Shown: piece by piece, positions 32,039 to 43,136 of the stretch | How positions within the stretch are numbered: the first letter of the stretch is position 1 | Layout: every line of letters starts with the position of its first letter | NCBI GenBank assembly: GCA_002917075.1 | Contig: NTMA01000076.1 | Coordinates: 1 to 64,000 of the forward strand | Length of the DNA stretch: 64,000 nt | DNA from: Hawksworthiomyces lignivorus | Lineage: Eukaryota > Ascomycota > Sordariomycetes > Ophiostomatales > Ophiostomataceae | Direction: 5' to 3' | Notes under the pieces: generated by a model | What the model was told of the DNA's origin: nothing | Databases searched by the model: none | What the model saw: the letters and a program-made list of their open reading frames with translations, nothing else | Translations under genes and position numbers: made by a program

Positions 32039-33985
32039 GGTACTGGAAACTTGAGAAGAGTTGAAGTGGCCTATAGCTATCCTGATGCGTTTCGATGATT
32101 TGATTATTCTATCTGGCAGAGCCACTAATGCGACAAAGAAAAAGTAGAAAGCAATCAAGCCGGCTTGACGATAGCTTGACGATGGTAAGATGTGGAGAAA
32201 ATTGTGAACGAGTGCGAGATTGACTCGACTGTGAGAAAGGCTACGCGGTCATTACATACCTATTCAAGACGTCACATGGCAGACCGAGCCCCTGGAAGTA
32301 GTTCATTAAGGGATAGGTCTTTGTTTACCGCAGCACATGCCGTGACTCGTACAAAGTATAGTCTCCCTCGTGGAAATATTGTAAATGTCAATTTTTGTTG
32401 TGCCATGTGTGAAAGTAGGGAACTAAGATACATGAGCACTAGCACTAATGTTACGAGCTGTGACGTCATGTCTTTCTTATACATTTCTGTGAGACTTGTG
32501 CCGCTTCACGTGGGCATAAACGACATCACACTAGGGAACCAGCTAATAACAATATCCCTATGCAGTAACTTAGTTTTAGAATTTTCTGTCCTCGTGCCTC
32601 AAGGCTACGTTGTGTCACCGTACTTCTGAAGTACGACAGTAATTTTTTTTTATTTGTAAATATCATGGTTGGACTCGTAGCTTCCGGAGCGAGCCTTTTA
32701 AGCTCATACTGACTTAGTATTCATATCACAGACCATAACCTCAATGGCGTGACAGGATCCGTTAAATATTAAGACGCGTCACGTCATGTATGAAATCACA
32801 AATAGAAAAGTTGCATAATAGTTACGAAAGCAAAGTCAAGGTTCAAAAACAGCAGTACAATTTTTTGCGCAATAAGGCTGCTAATAATAAATCAAAGATG
32901 TAGCCGTAGGCCCAGTTTCATTAGAAAGCAAGCAATTACAAGTGTAATCTGTGTTCCGGTGCGTCGACTTTAAAATATTGATTTTTTTTTTTTCGAGTCT
33001 GTCAAATGCTCATTTTAGAAACCAACGGAAAAAAGAAACCAGTGCCAAAAAAACCAAAAATATAATGTCACCCTATGCGTGACTGTCTTTCCAGCTACTT
33101 ATCCAAACGGTCCTTTGACATTCCTGCGCCTGGACCTCTACCGAGTAAATGTTCTTAATATGATGGGGTTCGAGGATAAACGCAGCGGGAACAAGGAAAA
33201 CCGCTAAGAATGGCAAATCCACGTTGGAGATTGCAAGTTATTATGCCACAGCGCCGGGTCGCCACATAGTACGCGCTGTAGCATCTGGGGCAAATCTCAT
33301 ATATGATAGACATCACACATAGTGATGGCCATATATATATATATATATTCTCGCTCGGAAGCCTAAAGGTGTCTGTATGCTAGCAAAAGTCTGGATACAA
33401 TCTGCTACGCACGAGAAGGTAATATTAATACCGATCGGGATAGCTGATGTTATGCTTTAGCCTTTTGGCTTATTCGTCAATGTCGAAAGATGGTCAATTT
33501 CGTGAATATGAATATTGGGCAGACAATTTGTGAATATGGGCGAAAAAGAAGACAGGGCTTCCAAATCTTCGGGCGTTTGGATCTTGTTGTACAGTGTATC
33601 GCAAGACTACTTTTCTCATGAGCCATTACGATTGTCACAATCCTGTCAGAAGCTCAGCGAAGTGACAACAGTTATAAAAACTGCTCACTTCCTCATGTGC
33701 GAACCAAGCTTTCACTTTATCACTTTGTTAGTTCAAAAACAAACCAAGATAATCACCCATTACATCTATTCCGAGATGATACAATTCTACACTGACGAGG
33801 ATGGTCGTGGAGCAAAGCTACCAGCACTCCTTCTGGTGTATCCACAACTGGTGTCAGACGAGAATCTAGATAAGGAACGTGGTGCTTTCCGCTAAACGAC
33901 TCGCCGCCAGCGAACTCCTCCTTCACTAAGCACATTGCAGACGTAGACGGCGAAAATGGCTGGGTAATCCCCTAGAGTTTCCCTT
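32039..33985. other. AT-rich gene-poor stretch
   Basis: About 1.9 kb. It carries the guanylate kinase promoter, then AT-rich DNA with long A/T runs and an (AT)9 tract at 33331-33348. The open frame 33515-33895 has no recognisable domain. Consistent with decayed, possibly RIP-altered repeats, but no element family can be named. Confidence 0.4.
33331..33348. repeat. AT dinucleotide microsatellite
   Basis: Nine uninterrupted AT units in non-coding DNA. Confidence 0.9.
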
Positions 33986-35086
33986 GTGCTCGGCACTGTC
34001 AAGATAGTGGCACACCTAGATAGCGACTGGAATGAAAATGCTATCTTCCTAAATCTTGGTAACATGCTCGGCTTTCACATCATGCCATTGGACGGTGGAA
34101 TTTTAGAGGCTGCGGGCCAAAATAGGCGATGTGCTCCTTTGGCAGGAAAGAGGACAACATGTCCAAGAGTTATGTGCCACGCAAGGACTGCACGCTCTAC
34201 GTCTTCCAGCCGCTGGCAGTGCCGAGCATCATGGACATGGAATTTCTGCAGTAGACAGAAACGCTGATCAAGCACACCGACAGTCTGGTCGACCCGATGT
34301 GGTGGGCGACCGCGGCGCAATCTTTTCTGTCAGATTGCTACCACCTTTGTTGGCTGTGCCAGCGCCGACACGGGATCGCAGCTGGACCTAATGAGACCTG
34401 GATATGCGCGTTCCTCGCTCTTGGCGGCCGTGCCAGCCGGAGAGCGGGTCCAATTTGCCGACGACGGCATCGGCTACACATCGGGTGTTGCCCGTATTTC
34501 CATCGCGTTGGGAAATGCCGTCGCCCACTTGGACGAGAAACATGTCTTTCGTGCCCGCGGCGAAGCAGTGGGTCTGGAGTTTCATGTCCTCAGTAACTTG
34601 CATGCAGACATACTTATCCGACGAGACACCACAGACAAGTTCCAAGTGTTCACAGTGCATGCAGAATCGCTGATTCCCAGCATTCCCCGGCTCGGCGAGT
34701 CGGAGAACAGCATCATTTGCCACATAGGTTCCGTGGAGTGCCGCATAATGCAGACACGGAACAAATTTAAGGATAAAGCATCTTCAAAAAGAGGCAGCCG
34801 ACAGAGCTGCAGAAAGCTAAATGTGCTGCCATGGCTCGAAGAGCAGCGTGAGAATGCACGTCGGGAAGCCGCGCGACTCGAGATCGGCAGACTCGAAGAA
34901 CCTGCAAGAATAATTGCGCAAACGATAGAGGATAAGCGTATCCTCTCGAGTTTAGCGGTTACGGAGCAAGCATGCAGAGTCGGATGCCGCTTCCAGAAAC
35001 GCGGCGCCCGTCGTCGTCGACGATTCTATAGAGTTGGGGCCGAGTCTGACTTCTCACCCGGGCGGCTAAGGAATACTAAGAGGTAA
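33986..35086 (+). pseudogene. Relic of a gene with retropepsin-like aspartic protease folds
   Basis: Broken reading frames that keep protease-like patterns. At 33986-34110 the frame reads LDSDWNENAIFLNLGNMLGF. A second frame has MSKSYVPRKDCTLYVFQPL, then an in-frame TAG near 34254, then DSLVDPMWWATAAQSF. A third frame from about 34325 reads CASADTGSQLDLMRPGYA with a DTGS active-site-like motif and runs open to 35086. Similar DTG-containing proteins occur as host genes and as remains of retroelement polyproteins in fungi; which applies is not decided. Frame changes plus the stop argue for a pseudogene, unless introns reconcile them. The long C-terminal part (after about 34780) is Arg/Glu-rich and unrecognised. 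Confidence 0.45.
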
Positions 35087-35696
35087 GCGTGCTGATCGAA
35101 GCTGGCAAAGGTTTACCGGTGTTGAAAATAAATACCGTTGCGAAGTTGCCTGCTTCTTTCTTTTAGTGCAACAACGGTTTTTTTTTTTTTTTTTTTGTTT
35201 GTAGTGCCTCATTTTCGGACTGAGAAAACCGCCAACTGCGGCGGCCACAACAGTATGTTCAAAATTACAGACATAGTTAAGTGCAATCTACCTCAAAGGG
35301 ACAAAACCGCTTGCTGCCGTAGTACGGGTACGACCACTTAAAGCAGCGCCACCCGCTAGCCAAAAGAGGCGGCCAGAACAGCGCTGTCTCGCTTTAAGCT
35401 GTAGGTGTGCTACAGCCTCAAAAAGGATTTTTCTCATGTGCTCTAGGGACCAACAACAGCTGCTAGCGAGGGCCTAGGATGGGCCTGGTCGTTGATGCAA
35501 AAGAGGTACGGAAATGGGTTGGTGGTGGGAGGGAACCGCTAAGTGCATAATTGCTTAGCTAGTGTAGGTGGTGCCAAAATGTCGTCATGGCGGAATGGTG
35601 AGAAAACGGCAGAACAAGACAAAAAAAAAAAAAATTGGAACAACAATTGACGGCAAGCAGCCGTTTCATGCGCATTGTAGTTTTTTGTACAAGACA
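35087..35696. other. Intergenic with dispersed-repeat copy B and MCY1 promoter
   Basis: T-rich run near 35180-35198, repeat copy B at 35372-35562, then the 5' UTR of the MCY1-like gene with an A-rich run at 35620-35634. An in-frame upstream ATG at 35568 exists, but the added residues are Lys-rich and not typical. Confidence 0.45.
35372..35562 (+). repeat. Dispersed repeat, copy B
   Basis: Second copy of the sequence at 25990-26195, same orientation, lying immediately upstream of a conserved gene and therefore probably within its promoter or 5' UTR. Confidence 0.6.
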
Positions 35697-37415
35697 ATGT
35701 CCCTACAGGACCATCCACGGGCATACGGAGCGGCGGCTCTCACAGCAGCGTTTGCTGCGGGCGTGCTGGTAACGCTGGGCTTCAAAGACCTGTACCCGGA
35801 CTTGGAGCACCGCTTCCAAGACAGCTTGCTGGAGAGCAAGCGCCAGCGGCGGGCGGCGCTGCCGCTCAGCAAGAGCAGGCGGCGCGACGGCGGCTGGACT
35901 ACCGGCTGGCTGCGGCGGACGGGCACGGGGGTGTCGTCAGCGGCAGCGCGGAGCGCGCCAGACGCTAGTGGCGAGCGGCGCCGCAGCCTGGCCGAAGGAG
36001 GAGCAGGAGGGGAGGAAGATGACGAGGACCAGAGCGTGTACCTGGAAGACCACGAGTCGGCCGGGCGGTCCGAGCTGGACGGCGGCGGCGGCGGCGGCGA
36101 CGACGACTGGTCGCTGCTGGCGGCGAGCCAGCACGTGGCCGCGGGGGCGCGGGGCGCGGGGGTGGCGGACGGCATCGCGGGGTGCATCGGGGACACGCCG
36201 CTGGTGCGGCTGGCGAGCCTATCGGAGGCGACGGGGTGCGAGATCCTGGCCAAGGCGGAGCTGCTGAACCCGGGGGGCAGCCCCAAGGACCGGGTGGCGC
36301 TGAGCGTGATCCGGGCGGCGGAGCGCCAGGGGCTGCTGGCGCCGCACCGGGGGGACACCATCTACGAGGGGACCGTGGGCAGCACGGGCATCTCGCTGGC
36401 GACGCTGGCGCGCGCCCTGGGCTACCGCGCCCACATCTGCATGCCCGACGACCAGAGCGCCGAGAAGTCGAATCTGCTGCGCGAGATGGGCGCCGTCGTC
36501 GAGCGCGTCCCCGTCGCCCCCATCGTCGACCCGGGCCACTACGTCAACCTGGCCCGCCGCCGCGCCCAAGAGCACGCCGCCGTCCACCGCGACGGCAGCC
36601 GCGGCTTCTTCGCCGACCAGTTCGAGACCCCCGCCAACGCCGAGGCCCACCGCCGCTCCACGGGGCCCGAGATCCTGCGCCAGGTGGCCGCGGCGGCGGT
36701 GCTCGCCGACGGCGGCAAGGGCGGCAGCGGCGGCAGCAGCAGCAGCCGCCCGACCTCCTCCTCGCACACAAAACACCACCACCACTCCAGCTCCCACTTG
36801 TCGTCGTCGTCGTCGTCGTCGCCCATCGCCGCCTTCGTCTGCGGCGCCGGCACCGCCGGCACGCTCACCGGCGTCGCGCGCTACCTCAAGGAGGACGCCG
36901 GCCTGCATTCCGGCCTGCGCGTCGTCGCCGCCGACCCGCAAGGGTCCGGCCTCTTCAACCTCGTGCGCAACGGCGTGCTCTACGCCAGCACCGAGAAGGA
37001 GGGCACGCGCCGCCGCTCCCAGGTCGACTCCATCGTCGAGGGCATCGGCATGAACCGCATGACCGCCACCCTCGAGGCCGGCCTGCACCTCATCGACGAC
37101 GCCGTCGCCGTCTCCGACCGCCAGGCCTGCCTCATGGCCCGCTGGCTCGTCGAGCATGACGGCCTCTTCGCCGGCAGCTCCACCGCGGTCAACTGCGTCG
37201 CCTCCGTCGCCGTCGCCCTCCAGCTGCCCCCCGGCAGCCGCGTCGTCACCATCCTCTGCGACTCCGGCCTGCGCCACCTCAGCAAGTTCTACAAGACTAT
37301 CGAGCAGATGAGCTCCCAGCAGGAGGCTGCCGATCCCGCCCACACCGCCCCCGACCAGCACGGCGACGACCTCCTCGGCATGCTGGGGCTGCCGCCGCGA
37401 AAGGACGTGGCCTGA
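35697..37415 (+). CDS. Cysteine-synthase-like PLP protein of the mitochondrial outer membrane (MCY1 type)
   Basis: Single exon, 572 residues. An N-terminal hydrophobic anchor (AALTAAFAAGVLVTLGF, about 13-29) precedes a low-complexity acidic/Gly linker (about 80-155), then a fold type II PLP domain. GCIGDTPLVRL opens it. NPGGSPKDRVA holds the Schiff-base lysine (canonical form NPGGSVKDR). GTVGSTGISLA is the substrate loop and CGAGTAGTLTG the phosphate loop. A Ser/His-rich insertion (HTKHHHHSSSHLSSSS, about residues 380-400) sits between strands and is unusual. The anchor and fold match yeast YGR012W/MCY1, an outer-membrane protein without proven cysteine synthase activity. Very high GC. ATG 35697 is chosen because the anchor follows at once. 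Confidence 0.88.
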   Translation: MSLQDHPRAYGAAALTAAFAAGVLVTLGFKDLYPDLEHRFQDSLLESKRQRRAALPLSKSRRRDGGWTTGWLRRTGTGVSSAAARSAPDASGERRRSLAEGGAGGEEDDEDQSVYLEDHESAGRSELDGGGGGGDDDWSLLAASQHVAAGARGAGVADGIAGCIGDTPLVRLASLSEATGCEILAKAELLNPGGSPKDRVALSVIRAAERQGLLAPHRGDTIYEGTVGSTGISLATLARALGYRAHICMPDDQSAEKSNLLREMGAVVERVPVAPIVDPGHYVNLARRRAQEHAAVHRDGSRGFFADQFETPANAEAHRRSTGPEILRQVAAAAVLADGGKGGSGGSSSSRPTSSSHTKHHHHSSSHLSSSSSSSPIAAFVCGAGTAGTLTGVARYLKEDAGLHSGLRVVAADPQGSGLFNLVRNGVLYASTEKEGTRRRSQVDSIVEGIGMNRMTATLEAGLHLIDDAVAVSDRQACLMARWLVEHDGLFAGSSTAVNCVASVAVALQLPPGSRVVTILCDSGLRHLSKFYKTIEQMSSQQEAADPAHTAPDQHGDDLLGMLGLPPRKDVA

Positions 37416-38056
37416 TGCCCGAGAGGGGTTTTCTGTGCTGCACGGTTGTACGATTAACGAACAAAAAAAAGGAGTATGGTAAGGAGAGGATGATGGACGG
37501 TATGCAAATAGAAAGGGGGGCTGTAAGGATCCAAAGTATAAAAAGGGGATACGAGAACAAAAATTAAATGGCCTTTTAAAATCATGACTTTCTTTTGTAC
37601 CATTCTGCGTCAACAAGACAAAACAGACATGTTCCCTTCCAAGCAACGCCATATGCCAGCCGGGCAGCCGCCCAGTGTCCCTTGAACAATATCATTTGAG
37701 ATCCCAATCTACCTAGGACATACTTGGCTTTCATGTATATTTTTGTACAGGTCTCTAAAGTCGATACTAAGAGACAGAAGAAAAAAAAAAAACAGTTCAT
37801 ATCTGAAAAGATTAAAAAAAACAAAGAACAGCCGAATTGTCGACTTTTCTACACTCCGCTCTCATCGCCAAAACTCCCCCAACATGTCGATGCCTCGTTT
37901 CATAAACCTCATCTCGGTGCAGCTTTACGACAGGCAAACAGCCCATGCTCTACAAAAGATAAGAATGGCGCAATATAAAGGGGATTTGCATTCATTACCC
38001 CCCCGGCAAGAAGAAAGGAAAAGAAAATTAAAAAGGGAAAGCAATACGATCTCCCT
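37416..38056. other. Convergent intergenic region
   Basis: 3' UTRs of the MCY1-like gene (+) and TFIIS (-), with A-rich tracts near 37780-37830. No further gene. Confidence 0.5.
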
Positions 38057-39223
38057 CTAAGAGAACTACGCACTAAGTTAGTATGGTCTTATCTCTAGAC
38101 AATAGGGGCAAGAAAGTGGTACGCCAAAAGGGGGAAAGGCTCGTGAGCCAAGGGAAGGGCGAGAAAAGAAAGAGAGAGAGAGAGCTTACCTTCCACCGAT
38201 GGCCGCACACGGTGCACTCGCAGAACGTGGTCATGGGCTCGTCGGCGCTGCGGGTCTGGGCCTGCGTGTAGCTGACCTTTTTCTGGCGGCACTTGCTGCA
38301 GGTGAGGGCGTCGCTGATGGACTTCTCCTGCATGGGCACCTGGGCCTTCTTCATGTTCTCCTTGGCCAGGTCGGACTCGAGCTGGCGCAGGTGCGCCGAC
38401 TTGAGCTCGTCCGACTTCATGACCACAAACACGTCCGCCGCGATGTCGCCCGCCAGCACCCGCCGCGCCAGCGCCGGGTTCGACCGGTTCTTGAGGTTCT
38501 GGAACAGCGACCGCAGTTTCGCCCGGTACTCGGTCGTCTCGCCCTTGTACGCCGAGAACGCCGCCTGCTCCACCTCGATCGCCTTGGCCAGCACCCTCTC
38601 CGACGGCTCCGACGACCGCCATGCCAGCCCGTTGTACAGCAGCCCGATGCAGTTGTCCCGGCTCTGCACCCCCGTGCGGTTCACGTCCACGCCATCCACG
38701 TCAAACTTGCGCTTGTCCGGGTCGCCCGCGTACTTGGCCGGACCCGCTGCTGCTGTCGAAGACGAAGATGCTGCTGCTGCCGACGGCGCCGGCGCTGGTG
38801 ACGCCGTCTTGCTCTGCGGCGTGCTGCTGGCCGGCGATGCTGTCGGCTTGCTTCCATTCGCCGCCGCGCCGCCGCGCCGCTTCTCTTGCTCCACGGCCTT
38901 CTTCCACTTGCTGACAATCTCGGCCGCCAGCGACTTGACTTCCGAGTTTGTGTGTGCGCGCAGCTTGCCTACGGTATGACCGGCACGTGTTGACTGAGAA
39001 AGGAAATCAGTTAGTTTGCTGAAGACCCCGGCAGCGCGGACAAACGGAACAAATGGGATGAGAGTCTGGCACCTACCCGAAGAACATCCTCCGTCGGCGC
39101 CGCGCTCTTCTTCAGCGTCTCCATGATGGCGATGATGCTGGGCGCCGGCTCGTTGGACGCGATCGCCTTGTTCAGCGCCTTGATGCGCGTCGTGAGCTCG
39201 CGCTCTACACTCTTGTCGGACAT
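38057..39223 (-). CDS. Transcription elongation factor TFIIS
   Basis: Rescues backtracked RNA polymerase II by stimulating transcript cleavage. Exons 39223..39077, 38993..38190 and a last exon of only 9 nt, 38065..38057 (F-S-stop), give 319 residues. The domain I (LW/TFIIS-N) helical bundle is split by intron 1 at LKKSAAPTEDVLR-STRAGHT. A Ser/Ala/Pro linker, the central domain (NRSNPALARRVLAGDIAADV) and the C-terminal zinc ribbon follow. The ribbon has CSKCRQKKVSY, the catalytic acidic pair in RSADEPMTTF, and CTVCGHRWK. Intron 2 has donor GTAAGC, branch site TACTAAC and acceptor GTAG, restoring the usual ending HRWKFS. Homologue of yeast DST1. Confidence 0.95.
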
Positions 39224-40230
39224 TATGGGATAGGACAAAGGTGAACTGAGAGAAAGTTGAGATGAGGTGGTTGTGAGTTGGGTGCAAGCTCGCACAGAGC
39301 TTTGTCGAATGTAACTTAAAGACAAGATGAGCTGTAGTAGCGGGGCTGGGGAGTCAGGGTGGCAAAGCTGTCGACAGGAACAGGAAAGCTAGCGGAAGAA
39401 GGAGAGAGAAGGCTGTCACAAGACCGGACGGCGGAGGAAATCAGATTAAGATGCTGACACCCGTGCTTTACGCCCGGCTGGGTGGCAAGGCACGATATGA
39501 CTGGCGGGAAGAACACGGCGGTCCGTTTTGGGCTACTCCCGGATTGGTTCGTTGGTTTTGACCGGGGTGAATCAGAAAACGAGAATAATTGACAAATCGA
39601 CTGCGACAGGGCGAACGTAGAATAACGTTGCTAAAAGGAAAAAAGGACAAGAAGAGATAAGACCCCAAGGAGATGAAGGAAAGGGGAAGACCAAAGATGA
39701 AATGGGACACAAGAGGCGCGCCAAAAAAGAGCTTCGAGGGGAGGGGGACACAAAAAGTCGCACAGGGGACGTCTTCGAGGTCGATGCAGACTGAAGCGAA
39801 GTGAAGCGGAAGTTAGTTCAGCGAGCCTTTTTCCTTTTGTTCCATCGAGTTCCACACCTAAAAGAAGACAGAGCCGCGTGTCGCATTGGGCTCGAGTGGC
39901 ACGTGCGCATCTTAAATGCTGACATAAGCGGAATCCGTCGACTACCAAGGCAAAGAGGAACAGATCGCAAGGCAAAGGACAAGGCTGTGAACTTTGATCT
40001 TCTTTGTACAAAAGCTCTCTTCTTTTTTCCTGAGACTTTGGCCATTGTTTCGCAGATCGACCAAAGTTGAGCGTCGTGAGGATATCATTATTCCAGCTTG
40101 TCCAAATCTAATGCTACAAAAACCAGGTTGCCGCCAATGCACAGCACACACCTCCGTCCCATTTCTTTTGTTTTTGCTTTCGCTTCATTTGTACTTCTTT
40201 CACAAGAAAGCCATACTATACACCCCTTTC
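39224..40230. other. Intergenic, same-strand
   Basis: About 1 kb with the TFIIS promoter and 5' UTR at its left end and the HRD3 3' UTR at its right end. Long antisense-like frames exist but show no protein features. Confidence 0.5.
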
Positions 40231-43136
40231 TCAGTGGCCTATCCCTCCCGCTAACCAGTCTGCCTGCGCAGGGTCCCCTGGCGGCGGGAAGAAGCCGCCC
40301 CCGTTTGCCGCCGCCGGGTTCCCGGCGAATCCATTGAGCGGCGCCGCGCCTCCTATGCCGCCAAAGTTGTGCCCTCTGTGCTGCTGCTGCTGCTGCTGCT
40401 GCTGCCTCCGCCTCTCGTCTTCCTCCTGCTGCCGGCGGTGGGCTGCCTGCCGCTGCTGCCGGTAGTAGATGAGGAACATGATGGCCATTATCAGGCCGAC
40501 GATGACAAACGGCTCCAGGAACAGCAGCTCGTCGAGCTCGTCCAGGTCGCCGCCCTCGTCCATGTACGTGTCGTCGTACAGGTCGTCGTACAGCTCCTCG
40601 TCGTAGAACCTACCGCTGCTGGTGAACTGGTCGACCCACTCACTCAGCGACCACGACCGCGCAGGGGCTGCGAATTGGCATGTTAGCAATGAAGAAGAAG
40701 AAGAAGAAGAAAGAAAGAAAGACAATGCTTACCTGGCTCGTCCTGGATGGAGTTGATCTGGCCGTGGGTCAGGGTGTTCCAGGCGCTGCGCAGGCGCAGC
40801 TTGAGCAGGCTGAGGGTGACGGGCAGGTAGGCCTCCTCGTTGGTGGCCAGGGCGATGTCGTAGTAGCGCTTGGCCAGATGGAAGTCCTGGTCGAGGCCGA
40901 CGCCGTTCTCGTGCATCCAGCCGAGGTTGAAGAGGGCCTGCGCGCTCTGGTGGTACTCGGAGGCGCCCGTGTAGCAGGCGACGGCCTTGTCGACGCTCTT
41001 CTCGGTGCCGATGCCGTACAGGTAGTAGTCGCCCATCTTGACGAGCGCGTCCACGTTGTTCTGGCGCGACGAGCGCGTCCAGTGGACGAGCCCCAGCGCC
41101 GGGTCGTCGAGGAGGCCGCCCGGCGCGGGCTTCTTGGGGCCGGCGCGGCCGAAGCCGAGGCCGAGGCCGCCGAGCGAGAGGCCGCCAAGCGAGAGCGAGA
41201 GCGACGACGGCAGGGCGGCGGTCAGCCAGGCGGGCATCACCAGCGGCAGGCTGGACTGCTGGGGGTCGAGCAGGTAGCCGATGTTGTTCTGGGCCTTCTC
41301 GTAGCCCTGCTCGGCGGCGCCCAGGTACTCGAGCAGGGCCAGCTCGTGGTCGCCGTTCTCGTAGGCCAGGTTAGCCTCGTTCCAGGAGGAGACGAGCGGG
41401 TCGGCCTTCTCGGCGACGCTCTTGTAGTAGGCGAGGGCGGGGGCGCAGGCGCGGTCGCGGCCGACGCCGTGGTGGATCATCTCGCCCAGGTAGTAAAACG
41501 CCTCCATGTTGCCGTAGCGGGCGGCTAGCTCAAAGTAGTCGTTGGCGATGCGCAGGTCCTCGGGCTGGCCCTGGTCCAGGTACAGCACGCCCAGCTCGAC
41601 CTGGGCGGGGGCGTAGTCCTGCTCGGCGGCGAGCTTGAACAGCTCGGTGGCCTTGGCCAGGTTCTTCATGCCGCCGTAGCCGTGCATGAGCATCAGGCCC
41701 AGGTAGTACTGCGACTGGGCGTCGCCGAGCTCGATGCCGCGCTCGAACCACGACTTGGCGCGGTCAAAGTTGGGCGCCTCCAGGCCGTCGCCGCGCATGT
41801 GGATGCGGCCCAGGTAGCCGGCGGCCTTGCCGGCGGTCTTGTCCAGCGACGGCTTGGGGCTGTCGACCACGCGGCCGTCCTTGCGCCAGTACTTGCTGGC
41901 GACCATCAGAAAATACTTGCGCGCCATGATCATATCGCGGTCGAGGCTGCGCTGGCCCTCGTAGTAGATGCGCCCCACGTTGAGGGCGGCCTTAAAGTCC
42001 CCCTTCTGGGCCATCAGGTCGAGGTACTCGATAATGTCCTCGATGGACGCGTAGGCGTCCGAGTGCGGCTGCGCGCGCAAGGCGTTGATGCCGGAGCTGA
42101 CAGCGCTCGCGCCCTCGCCGTAGACGCCGCCGAACTCGTCGGCGATGCGGTACGGCTGCTGCACCCAGCCCATGCCGCCGGGCGGGCCCGAGCGGTACCA
42201 GGCGATGGCCTTGTCCGCCACGCGCTTGTAGTACTTGAGGGCCTCGTCGCAGCTCCGCGGCGTGCCAATACCCGCGTGGTGGCGGGACCCGACAGTCATC
42301 TCGGCTCGGGTGTGGCCGCGCAACGCGGCAAATGTGTAGTACAGGAGCGCCCGCGCCTGGTCCGGCTTGACCGCCTTGCCGATGCCTGTCGAGTACATCA
42401 GGCCCACCATGTACATGGCGGAGCTGTTGCCGTAGCCGTCGGCCAGCCGGCGGTAATAGTCGAAGGCGGTGGGAAAGTTGCGCGGGTGAGAGTAGTTGCC
42501 GTAGAAGTTCATCTCGGCCAGGAGATAGAGCGCGTCCGGGTTGCCGATACTGGCGGATTCGTCGAGCAGCTGGACGGCCTCGAGGAGAGGGCCCGACACC
42601 GTCTTGGGTGATGAAGATGATGTGTCTTGGTGATGTGGTTGTGGCGGCGGGGTGCGGATGGAAAAGCTCGGGGCCGCTTTCAGGGCGAAGCGCAAAATGG
42701 TCGAGAACACGCCGTTTTGTCGCCTCTGCTTCTGGAAGGGCTGGTGGGGAATTGCGGCCAGCTTCGCTCGGGCAGCATCAACCAGCTCCTGCCCCGGACC
42801 TAACGAGTTGCCAAAGGCGTCAGCATTTCGGTACACGCTTTCCCTGTCGCCGCGTCTCGAATTTCTATTTCTCCTCCTTCAGAAAACGTGCATAATGGAC
42901 ATGCCGACGTACTACTGTCTCGGCCGGGTTGGCCTTGGGTTGTGTAGAGAACATCATCTGTCGTCTCGTGACTGGCTGAGTCGGCGTCTCGTGGGTCGGC
43001 GCAGGTCACTGATATGCCCTGCAAAAGCACTAGAGAAGTGTCAGGACATCAATCCGATTGTTGATGGAGACAAATTGAAGCGAGATAAGAAAAGGTGTGA
43101 CTACTTACGGAGAAGCCAAAGGAAGGACTGCCGCAT
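40231..43136 (-). CDS. HRD3/SEL1L-like ERAD ubiquitin-ligase subunit
   Basis: ER-membrane partner of the Hrd1 ubiquitin ligase that recruits misfolded glycoproteins. Exons 43136..43109, 43029..42913, 42799..40733 and 40667..40231 give 882 residues. Exon 1 (28 nt) and exon 2 rebuild a clear signal peptide, MRQSFLWLLLLLQGISVTCA. Splices use GTAAGT/CTCTAG (branch CTGAC), GTACGT/GTTAG (branch GCTGAC) and GTAAGC/CGCAG (branch GCTAACA). The body has many Sel1 repeats with the A...LG..Y..G pattern, for example QSQYYLGLMLMHGYGGMKNL and ALFNLGWMHENGVGLD. The C-terminal TM (FVIVGLIMAIMFLIYY) is followed by a cytosolic tail with an eight-Gln run. Acidic residues precede the TM. Topology and length fit HRD3. 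Confidence 0.93.

Noticed and set aside
33515..33895. 126-residue plus-strand open frame
   Set aside because: No recognisable domain, AT-rich context and no splice partners; treated as chance.
35666..37652. Long open frames opposite and out of frame with the MCY1-like gene (477-residue minus frame, 325-residue plus frame)
   Set aside because: They arise from GC-rich codon bias, give Ala/Gly/Arg-rich low-complexity products and overlap a clearly conserved PLP domain.
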